The notes under the pieces: generated by a model
What the model was told of the DNA's origin: nothing
The model's input: only the letters and a program-made list of their open reading frames with translations
The model's database searches: none
Shown: one piece after another, positions 15,518 through 23,846 of the stretch
Layout: every line of letters begins with the position of its first letter
Position numbering within the stretch: position 1 is the stretch's first letter
From: JBDIAG01 sp047974565
GTDB taxonomy: Bacteria > Actinomycetota > Actinomycetes > Actinomycetales > CAWJMD01
Direction of reading: 5' to 3'
Assembly (NCBI GenBank): GCA_047974565.1
Contig: JBKECN010000011.1
Span: forward strand, 62,001-126,000
DNA: 64,000 nt
Translations under genes and position numbers: made by a program

Positions 15518-17776
15518 CTACGTGTTCGCCCCCCGGGCGCTACCCGACTCGCGCGCATGCCAGGCTGCGACCTCTGCCCTGGAGGTCAGCGTCAGCTTGC
15601 GCAAGATCTGCTCGACGTGCCCCTCAGCGGTACGGGCGCTGATCACCAGCGTCTCGGCGATCTCCTTGTTGCTGCGGCCTTCGGCCAGCAGTGCGAAGAC
15701 CTCCCGCTGCCTACCGGTGAGCCCTGCACGAGCGAGCGGGTCGGCGTGCGCCGGTGGATGTGGCTCGGACAGGTCCACGTGCTCGAGCCCGAGCCGCACC
15801 GCGTCGAGCTTCGTGGTCGGCAGAGTCCCCGCCACCGGGCCGGGCCCTGGGCCGCGCAGGTCGTTCTCCCGCACCAGGTCAGGCCCGAAAGCCTCCACGG
15901 AAGTGCCGATTAGATCCCAGACCACCAAGGCGGCGGCAGTGAGTCGGCGGGCTGAGCCGACATCGTGGCGAGCGGTGGCGATCCAGGCCAGCACGAGCAG
16001 CACCAGGGCGATGCAGATGCCATCTTCGAAGGACTCCTGGATGATCAGGGCGTCACGGGCGGCCTGTTCAGCGGCGGCGTACTCGCCCTGGTGGACGAGC
16101 GCGACAGCACGCACCCACAGGGCATAGGCGAGATTCCACTGTTCCCCGGCGTCGGTGCTGGTGGTGATGACGCCTTGGCAGGTCACCAGCGCCGCCTCAT
16201 CCTGGCCGGCGTAGGCCTGCGCCATGGCCAGTTGAAAGCCTGCAGTCAGGCTCATCGCCTGCTCGCCGGCGCTTTCGAGGACGTCGATGGCCTGCTGATA
16301 GCGGGTGATAGCCCCGGACAGATCTCCGCTGAACATCAAGTGCAAGGCCGTCCATGCCTCGATCGACGCAGTCAGCACGTCATCCCCAGCCGAGGCCGCC
16401 GCCCGGCTCGCCCGGTCGAGGTAGTCGGTGGCGCCCTCGCGATCACCCTGGATCGAGGCCACCCACGCGGCGACACCGAGCACCTGACCCAGCGGCAGAT
16501 CGGCAAGGTGGGTCTGTGAGAGAACCTGATCGAGACGGCGACGCCCGTCACTGAGCTGCCCCCCGGCAATCCAGTGGTAACGCAACAGAACCATCCACTC
16601 GGCCACTTGGAGGTGTCTGGACGGTTGACCGATGGCCCAGGTGAAGGCCTCCAGCATGGTGGGGTGCTCGTCGCGCCAGGTGCTCAACGCCGCTGCCTGC
16701 CGGGGCCCGCACCAGGCGTCGACCATTTCACGGCTGGCTTGCACGCAGTAGTCGAGCAGCCGACCGCGCAGCGTCTCGGCCTCGCCACTGTCGTGCAACA
16801 GTCGCGCGCCGAAGTCGCGGATCGTGGCCAGCTGCCGATAGCGGATGGTCCTACCACGCTCCACCACCAGGACGGACCGGCTGATCAGCCCGTCGATCAG
16901 ATCCAGGAATGTCTCGCCATCGAGACTGTCGTCGTTGCAGACACTCTCGGCAGCGGCCAGGGAGAAGGTGCCGGGGAAGACCGCCAGTCGAGCCCACAGC
17001 CGCTGTTGTGCCGGGGTGCACCGTTCGTAGCTCCACTGCACCAGACCCAGCAAGGTCTGATGGCGGGTCGGCCCACGCGGATTGCCCTGGGTGAGCACTG
17101 TGAAGCGTTCGTCCAGAAGGCTGTTGAGCTGGGCCACGGACAGGGCACGCAGGCGCACCGCAGCCAGCTCGATCGCCAGGGGCAGCCCATCGAGCCGACG
17201 ACACAGGTCGATCACCTCCGCTCGGTTCTGGGCGGAGACATCAAACTCCGGGACGGCGAGGCGGGTGCGATCGACGAGGACCTGCACGGCGGCAGCGGCT
17301 TTGACCTGGGGGAGGTCGTCGCTGGGAGCGGGCACCGTCAGGGGTGGCAATTCGTAGAGTTGTTCGCCGGGAACGCCGAGCGAGACAGTGCTGGTGACAA
17401 GAACCCGGACTTCCGGGCACGCCGCCAGCAGGTCCTCGACGAAGGAGGCGGCGCCATCGACCACGTGCTCGCAGTTGTCCAGGACGAAGAGCGTGGGCGA
17501 GGTGCCCACGTGGCGCAGCACCTGGTCGAGCGAACTGCGGGTGGACTGCTCGGCAACCCGCAGTGTGCGAGCGACAACCGATGCGATCTCGGTGCCGTCG
17601 GTGATGGCGGTGAGATCGATGATCGCCGTGCCATCGGCAACGACCTGCTCGCTCAGCGTCGTCTTGCCGATGCCCCCCGGGCCCACCACGCACACCAGGC
17701 GATGCTCTGCGAGCAGCCCACGGACGGCCAGGACATCCTCGTCCCGGCCGAGGACGCTGGTCAGCCGCGAGCGCAT
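15518..17776 (-). CDS. LuxR family ATPase-TPR transcriptional regulator
   Basis: 752 aa (ATG 17776; GTG 17779 adjoins). N-terminal P-loop VGPGGIGKTTL and the LFVLDNCEH Walker B strand mark a STAND-type NTPase, followed by a winged-helix segment (LDGLPLAIELAAVRLRAL). The middle (about 370-620) is helical, TPR-like. The C-terminus is a LuxR HTH: LTGRQREVFALLAEGRSNKE and ISARTAEGHVEQILRKL. Such large ATP-dependent regulators sense metabolites and activate neighbouring operons. It lies 71 bp upstream of the monooxygenase-esterase gene on the same strand and probably controls it. Confidence 0.87.
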   Translation of the reverse strand: MRSRLTSVLGRDEDVLAVRGLLAEHRLVCVVGPGGIGKTTLSEQVVADGTAIIDLTAITDGTEIASVVARTLRVAEQSTRSSLDQVLRHVGTSPTLFVLDNCEHVVDGAASFVEDLLAACPEVRVLVTSTVSLGVPGEQLYELPPLTVPAPSDDLPQVKAAAAVQVLVDRTRLAVPEFDVSAQNRAEVIDLCRRLDGLPLAIELAAVRLRALSVAQLNSLLDERFTVLTQGNPRGPTRHQTLLGLVQWSYERCTPAQQRLWARLAVFPGTFSLAAAESVCNDDSLDGETFLDLIDGLISRSVLVVERGRTIRYRQLATIRDFGARLLHDSGEAETLRGRLLDYCVQASREMVDAWCGPRQAAALSTWRDEHPTMLEAFTWAIGQPSRHLQVAEWMVLLRYHWIAGGQLSDGRRRLDQVLSQTHLADLPLGQVLGVAAWVASIQGDREGATDYLDRASRAAASAGDDVLTASIEAWTALHLMFSGDLSGAITRYQQAIDVLESAGEQAMSLTAGFQLAMAQAYAGQDEAALVTCQGVITTSTDAGEQWNLAYALWVRAVALVHQGEYAAAEQAARDALIIQESFEDGICIALVLLVLAWIATARHDVGSARRLTAAALVVWDLIGTSVEAFGPDLVRENDLRGPGPGPVAGTLPTTKLDAVRLGLEHVDLSEPHPPAHADPLARAGLTGRQREVFALLAEGRSNKEIAETLVISARTAEGHVEQILRKLTLTSRAEVAAWHARESGSARGANT

Positions 17777-18166
17777 CACGGACCCCTGTGGTGCGGCGAG
17801 GGCGCCCTTCCCCCGGCGAGGCTTCCGCCAGTCCGTGGACGTTCGCGCGAGTCGTCCACGAGAACCTCCACACCCAGGCCGGCAGTGGCCTGGCCCGCAC
17901 TGGCCTGATCCGCGGCCATCCTACTGAAGCTCCTGGTGGCTGACCTGGCGATCGTGCCGCACCCAGGCCTGGGCGTCTCTGTACGGACCGTGCACACCCA
18001 TTAGGAACAGCGGCGACCGACGCTGGAACAGGGCGGCGCTTGGGGTCTGCCAAAGTCGTCGTATGTGACGACTTCGGCATGCCGCAGGTCCTTGCGTCGT
18101 GAAGGTGAGGAGCTGGACCCTCGGTAGGCCTCGACTGCCGCGCGGCAGGCCTGTGGATAACCACGG
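17777..18166. other. Intergenic with palindromic repeat and a possible HTH scrap
   Basis: The region upstream of the LuxR-type gene contains repeat copy 2 (18044-18083). On the plus strand near 17975-18003 a short frame reads GVSVRTVHTH before a stop, like the recognition helix of a LuxR HTH. This may be a scrap of a deleted regulator but is too short to call. The LuxR gene promoter should lie here. Confidence 0.35.
18044..18083 (+). repeat. 40-bp palindromic intergenic repeat, copy 2
   Basis: Same layout as copy 1 with GTCGTC, centre GTATGT and GACGAC; four differences from copy 1 at most, and identical outer ends GGTCTGCC and GGCATGCC. It lies at the left boundary of the toxin/defence block. 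Confidence 0.8.
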
Positions 18167-18343
18167 ATGATCCTGGTGACGGCCACTTACCGTGGGCAGG
18201 TGATCTTCAATGACGACCCCGCCAGCCGGGCCGACCTAACCGCCCAGATCCGACGCCTACGCCACGTCCAGGAACTCACCACGCTGCGCATGGAGCGGGT
18301 ACTGGCGCAGGCCTGGCGAGCAGGCGTCACCGTGCTGCCATGA
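18167..18343 (+). CDS. Small hypothetical protein
   Basis: 58 aa from ATG 18167, or 47 aa from GTG 18200, which follows GGGCAG. The protein opens MILVTATYRGQVIFNDD, then a charged helix DLTAQIRRLRHVQELTTLRM and AQAWRAGVTVLP. No family recognised. The composition is coding-like and the strand is free of other genes, but it may be chance. Confidence 0.35.
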   Translation: MILVTATYRGQVIFNDDPASRADLTAQIRRLRHVQELTTLRMERVLAQAWRAGVTVLP

Positions 18344-18662
18344 CGACGAGCCGCAGAAGGGCACACACAGGTCGTTGAACCCGCTTTCGGAAGACTCGCA
18401 AGCTAGCTCTACAGGGCTTACGGAGCCAGCCCTATGTTGGCGCTGCCTTCGTGCGACATGGCGGTATCCCGCCGCAGACCTCATCCGCCACGGGGGACTT
18501 CACAATGGCATTGTGGTTGCGTTGAACGGAGCAGATGCCTCCGCTATCGATAGGCAAATCCACCTCGTGAGAAGAGTTATCCACAGCCGCAGCGTCGGGC
18601 TGAGAAATTGTCGTCAATTCCGCCTAGGGTGATGCCACCGATCGAGACGTGGGAGCAAATGT
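18344..18662. other. AT-richer intergenic stretch
   Basis: This stretch is visibly lower in GC than its surroundings and has no gene with a start, ribosome site or family signature. It should hold the promoter of the ParB-like gene, whose ribosome site GGGAG is at 18649-18653. Confidence 0.4.
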
Positions 18663-19367
18663 ATGACCAACAAGAGTCGCACAATGCGACCGGCAGTTAC
18701 GCAAGGACCAGAGGAACATGTGGATGTCACTCAACTCCCGGTTGATCAGGTTCGTTTTAGTCAGAACAGTGTGGGTAGCGCTACTTACCTGCACGGGCAA
18801 CGCCTGAGCCTGCTTGCATTGACGGCATCGATGCGCAAGAGTGGATACCAGAGTGATCCGATCCGCGTTGTGCGCATGCCGGATGGGAAGTTCACGAGTC
18901 TGGACAATCGTCGTCTTTGGGCGGCCCAGGAAGCAGGCCTCCCCAGCATCTCTGCGATCGTAAACGATTGGCAGGATCGGCTTCCGGACACACTTGACCC
19001 AGACAGGTTCGCTTCCAGAAGGCGTGTCGTGGACCACCATGGAGAACTCGGCGTCGCCGGTGTCGTCATCATGGAAAGATATGAGCGGCCCACAACCATC
19101 GGCCAAGCTGCCATGGCCAGGGCCAGCCATCAAGGGAGGACGCCCTCGGGCGAGAGATTCCCGCTAATGGGCTCATTGGAGCGCCCCCGGGCGACTCCCC
19201 ATGCCTTGGGCTCCCAGGCCGTTGCCGAAGTGGCGGCACAGGAGCAGCCGTTGCGTCAGAATGACAAGGCTGCCGGCGCCAAGGGCAACAACGCGGGACA
19301 TAAGGGAACAGGCGCGCGACGACCACCTGGACGTGGAACCGCACAAGGAGGAGGGCAGGAACGATGA
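18663..19367 (+). CDS. ParB/Srx-fold domain protein, possibly a toxin-type nuclease
   Basis: 234 aa, ATG 18663 after GGGAG. Residues 20-105 look like the ParB-like fold seen in polymorphic toxins: DVTQLPVDQVRFSQNS, SLLALTASMRKSG, then DPIRVVRMPDGKFTSLDNRR and LWAAQEAGL. That variant carries 'SLDNRRL' where true ParB has GERR. The rest (TTIGQAAMARASHQGR, ERFPLMGS) matches the usual tail of these toxins, then a Gly/Arg-rich end. No plasmid-partition genes are nearby. It overlaps the next gene by ATGA, the arrangement of a toxin with its immunity or antitoxin gene. Function is inferred. Confidence 0.6.
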   Translation: MTNKSRTMRPAVTQGPEEHVDVTQLPVDQVRFSQNSVGSATYLHGQRLSLLALTASMRKSGYQSDPIRVVRMPDGKFTSLDNRRLWAAQEAGLPSISAIVNDWQDRLPDTLDPDRFASRRRVVDHHGELGVAGVVIMERYERPTTIGQAAMARASHQGRTPSGERFPLMGSLERPRATPHALGSQAVAEVAAQEQPLRQNDKAAGAKGNNAGHKGTGARRPPGRGTAQGGGQER

Positions 19368-20137
19368 CAAGGAGCAACGTGAACATCGACCGTGAAGCAG
19401 CCGAGGCATTCGCCAGGCATCTCACCGAGCCCGGCTCTGCGTCAGCCTTGGTCTTGGCCGAGCATCTGCGGGCCCGCGGTGAGCTGTCCCGGGCCGAGTT
19501 GCTCACGAAGTTCGCCGAGCACGGTCCCCACACAGTGCCGATGGATCGTTGGCCAGGGACCTCGACATGCCACCTGGGCCTCGATGTCCCTCCCGCAGAG
19601 CATCTCGGGCAGTTGTGGTTCGATCCGCTGGAGGTGAGCCTGTCGCTGGTCGGCCCCTGGGTGCGCGATCCCGGGCTTCCGATTCATGTCGAGGCCAGAA
19701 TCCCGGCCTTCAGCGGATGGACGTCCACCGAGCCGGTCAGCGGATGGCAGTTGCTCGGAGCTCACCTGGTGGAGCGAGAAATCCCAGGTGATCCCTGGCA
19801 GCTCTCAGCAGGAGCGGCGCATCGATACTGCGGCCTGATGGGCAAGTCCCTGACCGACTGGAATGCCTGGTCGTTCCTCCTGTCCGGTTATGGCTCCGAG
19901 GTCGTCCGTGATCTGTGGGGTGGTGCGGACGTGCAGTTCGGTGGGTTCGCGGGGGACTCCGGCGCGATGGAGACCTTGCGGTTCTCGGACCTGCACACCG
20001 GCCCGCTGGAGGACGACGAGGACCTTGAACAGGTGAGTGAGGACGCGGTCGTCGGCCTGGCCTTCCGGCCAACGGTCCACGTCGAACGTGGGTTGAGAAC
20101 GGGACCAGACACGCTCTTGCGCAAGTGGGTTGGTTGA
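19364..20137 (+). CDS. Unknown protein coupled to the ParB-like gene
   Basis: 257 aa; its ATG overlaps the previous stop (ATGA), so the two are translated together. It is soluble, acidic and Trp-rich: CHLGLDVPPAEHLGQLWFD, SGWQLLGAHLVE, HRYCGLMGKSLTDWNAWSF, and an acidic DDEDLEQVSEDAV stretch. I recognise no domain. The position and acidic character make an immunity or antitoxin partner of the ParB-like protein a reasonable guess. Confidence 0.5.
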   Translation: MTRSNVNIDREAAEAFARHLTEPGSASALVLAEHLRARGELSRAELLTKFAEHGPHTVPMDRWPGTSTCHLGLDVPPAEHLGQLWFDPLEVSLSLVGPWVRDPGLPIHVEARIPAFSGWTSTEPVSGWQLLGAHLVEREIPGDPWQLSAGAAHRYCGLMGKSLTDWNAWSFLLSGYGSEVVRDLWGGADVQFGGFAGDSGAMETLRFSDLHTGPLEDDEDLEQVSEDAVVGLAFRPTVHVERGLRTGPDTLLRKWVG

Positions 20138-20212
20138 AACTCGGCCGATCTGTCGCTGGGTCTGCCAGCCGTTACACCGTGATGATGTTGGCAGGCCGCA
20201 GATGAGCGCGCA

Positions 20213-20605
20213 CTACCCGTCGAGGCGCGCCATGAAGCGCTCGGGATTGACCGCAGCCCTCTGGACGACACCGCGCGCCAACTCTCGTCCTGACTCTTCG
20301 TCGACGGCGGTGACGGCGAACTCAAGCGAGCGGCCCTGCGTGGCGACCAGCCGGGCCGACACCCGCACCCGGGCGCCGATAGGGCTCGCCGCCAGGTGAT
20401 CCAGCTCGACCCGCGTGCCGACGGTCGTCCCGTCCGCGCCGGTAGCGGCCGCGCAGGTGGCCGCCTCGCACCAGGCGAGCAGCCGGGGGGTTCCGAGCAC
20501 CGGGAGGGACCCGCTGCCGACGGCTTGGGCGGTGTCTGCTTCGGTCACCACGAAACTCAGCTCGACCGCCGTCTCATCGCCCGTCATCTGATCGCCGTCG
20601 CTCAC
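20213..20605 (-). CDS. Hotdog-fold thioesterase (FlK/PaaI-like)
   Basis: 130 aa, GTG 20605 (ATG 20587 also in frame). The pattern LPVLGTPRLLAWCEAATCAA, then TVGTRVELDHLAASPIGARV and FAVTAVDEESGRELARG, matches the hotdog thioesterase-like group that includes fluoroacetyl-CoA thioesterase, with Thr-x-Arg in the central strand and the conserved HLA-x-x-P-x-G segment. It would hydrolyse a small acyl-CoA in the cytoplasm. It is divergent from a MerR regulator 60 bp away. Confidence 0.75.
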   Translation of the reverse strand: MSDGDQMTGDETAVELSFVVTEADTAQAVGSGSLPVLGTPRLLAWCEAATCAAATGADGTTVGTRVELDHLAASPIGARVRVSARLVATQGRSLEFAVTAVDEESGRELARGVVQRAAVNPERFMARLDG

Positions 20606-20665
20606 CCAGCCGAGGCTACCCCCGGTGGGCCGGCTTGACTCTCACACGATGTCAGGGGCCAGGGT

Positions 20666-21484
20666 GTGGGCATGGCCGAGACCCACCTGCTGACCATCGG
20701 GCAGTTCTCGTCGCTGAGCCGGCTCAGCGTGCGGATGCTCCGTCACTACGACGACAACGGTGTGCTCAACCCAGCCAGGGTTGACGCCGGCACCGGCTAC
20801 CGGTGGTATGCGCCGACGCAGTTGCAGGACGCCACAACGATCCGCCAACTCCGCGACGTAGGGTTCTCCGTCTCCGCCATCGCAGCCCTGCTGCCGGCCC
20901 GGACCAGCCCCGAGTACACCCGCGCCCTGGTGCTGCAGCGCCAGGTGCTCACCGAAGAGGCCAGTGCCGCACAGCAACGGCTGAACCACATCACCCGGCT
21001 CATCGACCAATCACGAGGAGAGAACATGCCTACCGTCACTGTCGGCGAACAGACCCTGCCGACCCAGACCGTCGTCGCCCTGCGCGGCACCATCCCCACC
21101 TACACCGACGAGGGACTGCTGTGGGACAAGTTCATGGCCTTGCTTGCCCAGCAAGGGGTTCCGGTCTCCAGTCCGCCCGGTGTGACCGAGCACGATGAGG
21201 GGTACGTCGAGCGGGACGTGGACTGCTCGGTGTGGATGCCGGTCGCGGCCGACACCCCCGTGCAAGCGCCGCTGACCATCGAGCAGCAGCCCGAGCAGCG
21301 GGTCGCCGTCGCCCGCCTGGTCGGCCCCTACCGGCACATTCACGAAGCCTGCGAGGCACTCGCCGCACACATCCAAGACCAGGGCTTCGAGGTGACCGGG
21401 GCGATGTTCAACCGGTACCTCAACGACGTGCGCACCACCCCCGAGGACGAACTCGTCACCGAGGTGTGCCTGCCGGTGCGCTGA
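20666..21484 (+). CDS. MerR family regulator with GyrI-like effector domain
   Basis: 272 aa from GTG 20666 or ATG 20672. The N-terminal MerR winged helix reads LTIGQFSSLSRLSVRMLRHY and GTGYRWYAPTQL, followed by a dimerisation helix (QRQVLTEEASAAQQRLNHI). Residues 120-272 form a GyrI-like/AraC-effector domain (TVVALRGTIPTYTDEG, VARLVGPYRHIHEACEAL, FNRYLNDVRTTPEDE). This BmrR-like layout senses small hydrophobic compounds. No target other than the divergent thioesterase is evident. Confidence 0.88.
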   Translation: MGMAETHLLTIGQFSSLSRLSVRMLRHYDDNGVLNPARVDAGTGYRWYAPTQLQDATTIRQLRDVGFSVSAIAALLPARTSPEYTRALVLQRQVLTEEASAAQQRLNHITRLIDQSRGENMPTVTVGEQTLPTQTVVALRGTIPTYTDEGLLWDKFMALLAQQGVPVSSPPGVTEHDEGYVERDVDCSVWMPVAADTPVQAPLTIEQQPEQRVAVARLVGPYRHIHEACEALAAHIQDQGFEVTGAMFNRYLNDVRTTPEDELVTEVCLPVR

Positions 21485-21618
21485 CCGGCACGCGAGGCTG
21501 GCTCAGGGCCACGTTGCGTTGGCCGCTGGTCACCCCGGCGGTCAGCGCAGCGCGGCCCACTGCTGCCGGTACCCGTAGTTCCAACCGCCAGGTCCTGGCA
21601 TGGTGGCTCATCCTTGGC

Positions 21619-22404
21619 CTAGCCCGGCCCGGGCTGTTTCCTCAGGCTTTCATGGATTCGAGCGTGTCCGACGTGGCTTGCGGAGGTGTGTGCCGCCCAG
21701 CCGGTTTGGGTCGCGGGGTTGGGAAGGTCTTCGGGGACGTGCCGGTAGTAGCCGACGTCGTAACCCTCGCGGATGATGGCCAAGGCGAGTTGGTCGGTGA
21801 TCTCGTTGGCAAGGTGGTCGGGGGTGTCGGGCAGGCTGGGGTCTTGCCAATGACCGCTCACCCAGGTGCCGTCGCGGGTGAGTCGTTGGAAGTTGAACGG
21901 GTCCATACTGTTCTTGTTGGTGCGTCCGATCGTGATGTCGTCGTGGCGCAGGACGGACTCTCCAGTGGGTACCTTGGGGAGATCCGTCTGCATCCAGCGG
22001 GCGAAGTCGTGGCCATTGACGGGGCTTCCGGGGACGGGCCACCAGCCGAGCGCGATGTACTGCCAGCGAGGTTCGGCGGGCATGGGCCCCTGCCACAGTG
22101 GGAACTCGTGCGGGAGGTTGAGGTAGTACTGCTCATCCCACCCTTGTGCGAGGTCGGCCACGAAATCCAGAGAATGGTGGTGAATGATGATGTTTCGCAG
22201 TTCGCCGCGCTCGATCAGCTCCAGGAGCGGGCTGTCTACCCAGGTCCCATCACGCCCCAGGATCTGACACTCCTGTGGTGAATCGCGGTGTCTACCGATT
22301 TCCAGGCCTACCCCTGGCGTGATGGCCGGTCGGTGGGAGGTCGTGAAGTACTGCCAGGCATTCACCGCTCCTGCCCGCCTGCTCGTCCTGGCCACTTCTT
22401 CCAT
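21619..22404 (-). CDS. Unknown protein overlapping the RelA/SpoT gene
   Basis: Up to 261 aa (start uncertain; ATG 22404 lies inside the previous gene by 43 bp). Aromatic and soluble: ELIERGELRNIIIHHHSLDF, GWDEQYYLNLPHEFPLW, ALGWWPVPGSPVNG, ITDQLALAIIREGYDVGYY. No family recognised. The long overlap with the alarmone-synthetase-like gene argues for coupled expression. A neutralising partner is possible, but it could also be a component of the four-gene set. Confidence 0.5.
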   Translation of the reverse strand: MEEVARTSRRAGAVNAWQYFTTSHRPAITPGVGLEIGRHRDSPQECQILGRDGTWVDSPLLELIERGELRNIIIHHHSLDFVADLAQGWDEQYYLNLPHEFPLWQGPMPAEPRWQYIALGWWPVPGSPVNGHDFARWMQTDLPKVPTGESVLRHDDITIGRTNKNSMDPFNFQRLTRDGTWVSGHWQDPSLPDTPDHLANEITDQLALAIIREGYDVGYYRHVPEDLPNPATQTGWAAHTSASHVGHARIHESLRKQPGPG

Positions 22405-23147
22405 CGTCGATGATCCGGACCGGCTGAGCCGTGGTCTTCTCGCTCTTCGCGACGCTTGGCCCCCACGATGCTCTCCGGTAGGTGAATCCCCTCGACTCCG
22501 TCCGGATCAGGCACCCTAGAGAAGGCTCTCGCGATCTCGGCCTGGTCACTACGGCGGTCAATCTGGCCCCGAGTGGGTGACTTCATCTGCTTGTAGGCGT
22601 CGTGGGTTGCCGTGCAGGCGTAGTAGGAGCGCTCGGTGTGGAACTGGATCTCGAACTTGACGCGGTCCTCAGTCTGCCAGGTCAGATTGATTCCCTTGTA
22701 TCGTCCCGAGGCCCAGGCGTTCCAGTCGCTGTACAAGTACTGACCTTGCCCTTGCAGGCGGTTGGCTACGGTCTCGACGGCGGCCGAATAGCGGTGGTCG
22801 GGGATGACGAGACGGTAGCGGACGATGTCGTTGATCTTGTCGAGTGCCTCTGGGACGGTGCTGCCTTCGGCGCGGAGGGTGACCATCTTCTGGGCCAGAG
22901 AATCGAACTGTTTGATCCGTTGGCCGAGACCAACGAGAGCGATGCTCTGGCGGTCGGCCACTGCTTGGATGCGGGTGGTGATGGTGGGCTCGCCTTCCAT
23001 GGCGCGTTTGGCAAGGGCGTGCACGATGGTGACCTCGTCGATGGGTAGCCGTGGCCCGTCGCCATTGCAGTCCCTGCCAGGTGGTGGAGTGGGGCCGAGG
23101 GTGGCAGCCCCAGGCGGTATCCATCCTGATCCGCGGCTGTCGGTCAT
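22362..23147 (-). CDS. RelA/SpoT-domain nucleotidyltransferase (toxin-type)
   Basis: 261 aa, ATG 23147. Residues 35-205 show a single RelA/SpoT synthetase domain: EPTITTRIQAVADRQSIALV, QRIKQFDSLAQKMVTL, DKINDIVRYRLVIPD, RYKGINLTWQTEDRVKFEIQ and FHTERSYYACTATHDAY. There is no HD hydrolase, TGS or ACT domain. This compact form is common among polymorphic and toxin-antitoxin alarmone synthetases (ToxSAS, ppApp or tRNA-pyrophosphorylating enzymes). The typical RxKS motif is QRIKQF here, so activity is not certain. The overlapping downstream gene would be the candidate antidote. Confidence 0.75.
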   Translation of the reverse strand: MTDSRGSGWIPPGAATLGPTPPPGRDCNGDGPRLPIDEVTIVHALAKRAMEGEPTITTRIQAVADRQSIALVGLGQRIKQFDSLAQKMVTLRAEGSTVPEALDKINDIVRYRLVIPDHRYSAAVETVANRLQGQGQYLYSDWNAWASGRYKGINLTWQTEDRVKFEIQFHTERSYYACTATHDAYKQMKSPTRGQIDRRSDQAEIARAFSRVPDPDGVEGIHLPESIVGAKRREEREDHGSAGPDHRRWKKWPGRAGGQER

Positions 23148-23198
23148 GGGCAGACCATAGGCGCGAAGCCAGATCGGCCCTGAGGTTATCCACAGGGG

Positions 23199-23846
23199 TC
23201 ATCCCCAGCCCTCCGAGTCATCCCAGTCCTCCCAGTCGTCATTGGCGTCATCCATGACGGGGGGATTCCACATGAACTCCACGAGGCGTTGCCGTCGTAC
23301 CAACTCGCGTTCCTGCGCGCCGAGGGTGAGGTCGTCGACCATCCTTACCAACCGGTCGACCGGCACGCCCTCTGTTTCTTCGATGTGCAGGCCTGCGACC
23401 AGTTCGCTGAGCGTCCACTCCTGCAGTTGTTCGCGGAGCGACCACGGATAGGCGTCTCGCACGTCGCGGTGTGTGTCGTCTTCGAGGAAGGACACCGTCG
23501 TGATCTCGGCGTCAGGTGTCCCGATGAGGGTCATTGCTCGGCGGGCGGCAGCGTCTGCGTCCTCGAAGAGAGTCGGGTACGGTTCGTCCGCGATCTGGAC
23601 AAACGCAAGCCAGCGACGCTGTGTGGGGCTCACCCCATGAAATCCGAACACCAGGTCTTCGAAATAGCGTGCGGCGGCAAACTCCGCCACGCGCGGCTCG
23701 CAGTGGGCGCGCACATGGTGGGCGACCGTGACCACGACGGCCCCGGTCCGGTGCGGAATGGACAGATCCTCGTCGTACACGGTTGTTCGGCGGGGATGTT
23801 CATTGCTCAGGTGTCGCAGCAGCGTGTTGAAGAAGTTCACTACCAT
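23199..23846 (-). CDS. Hypothetical protein of the RelA/SpoT gene set
   Basis: 215 aa, ATG 23846, overlapping the preceding gene's stop by 7 nt. Contains RTTVYDEDLSIPHRTGAVVV, YFEDLVFGFHGVSPTQRRWL and ends with an acidic tail (DDANDDWEDWDDSEGWG). No domain recognised. The overlap shows it is made together with the 470-aa protein. The strongly acidic end is typical of chaperones, immunity proteins or DNA mimics. Confidence 0.55.
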   Translation of the reverse strand: MVVNFFNTLLRHLSNEHPRRTTVYDEDLSIPHRTGAVVVTVAHHVRAHCEPRVAEFAAARYFEDLVFGFHGVSPTQRRWLAFVQIADEPYPTLFEDADAAARRAMTLIGTPDAEITTVSFLEDDTHRDVRDAYPWSLREQLQEWTLSELVAGLHIEETEGVPVDRLVRMVDDLTLGAQERELVRRQRLVEFMWNPPVMDDANDDWEDWDDSEGWG

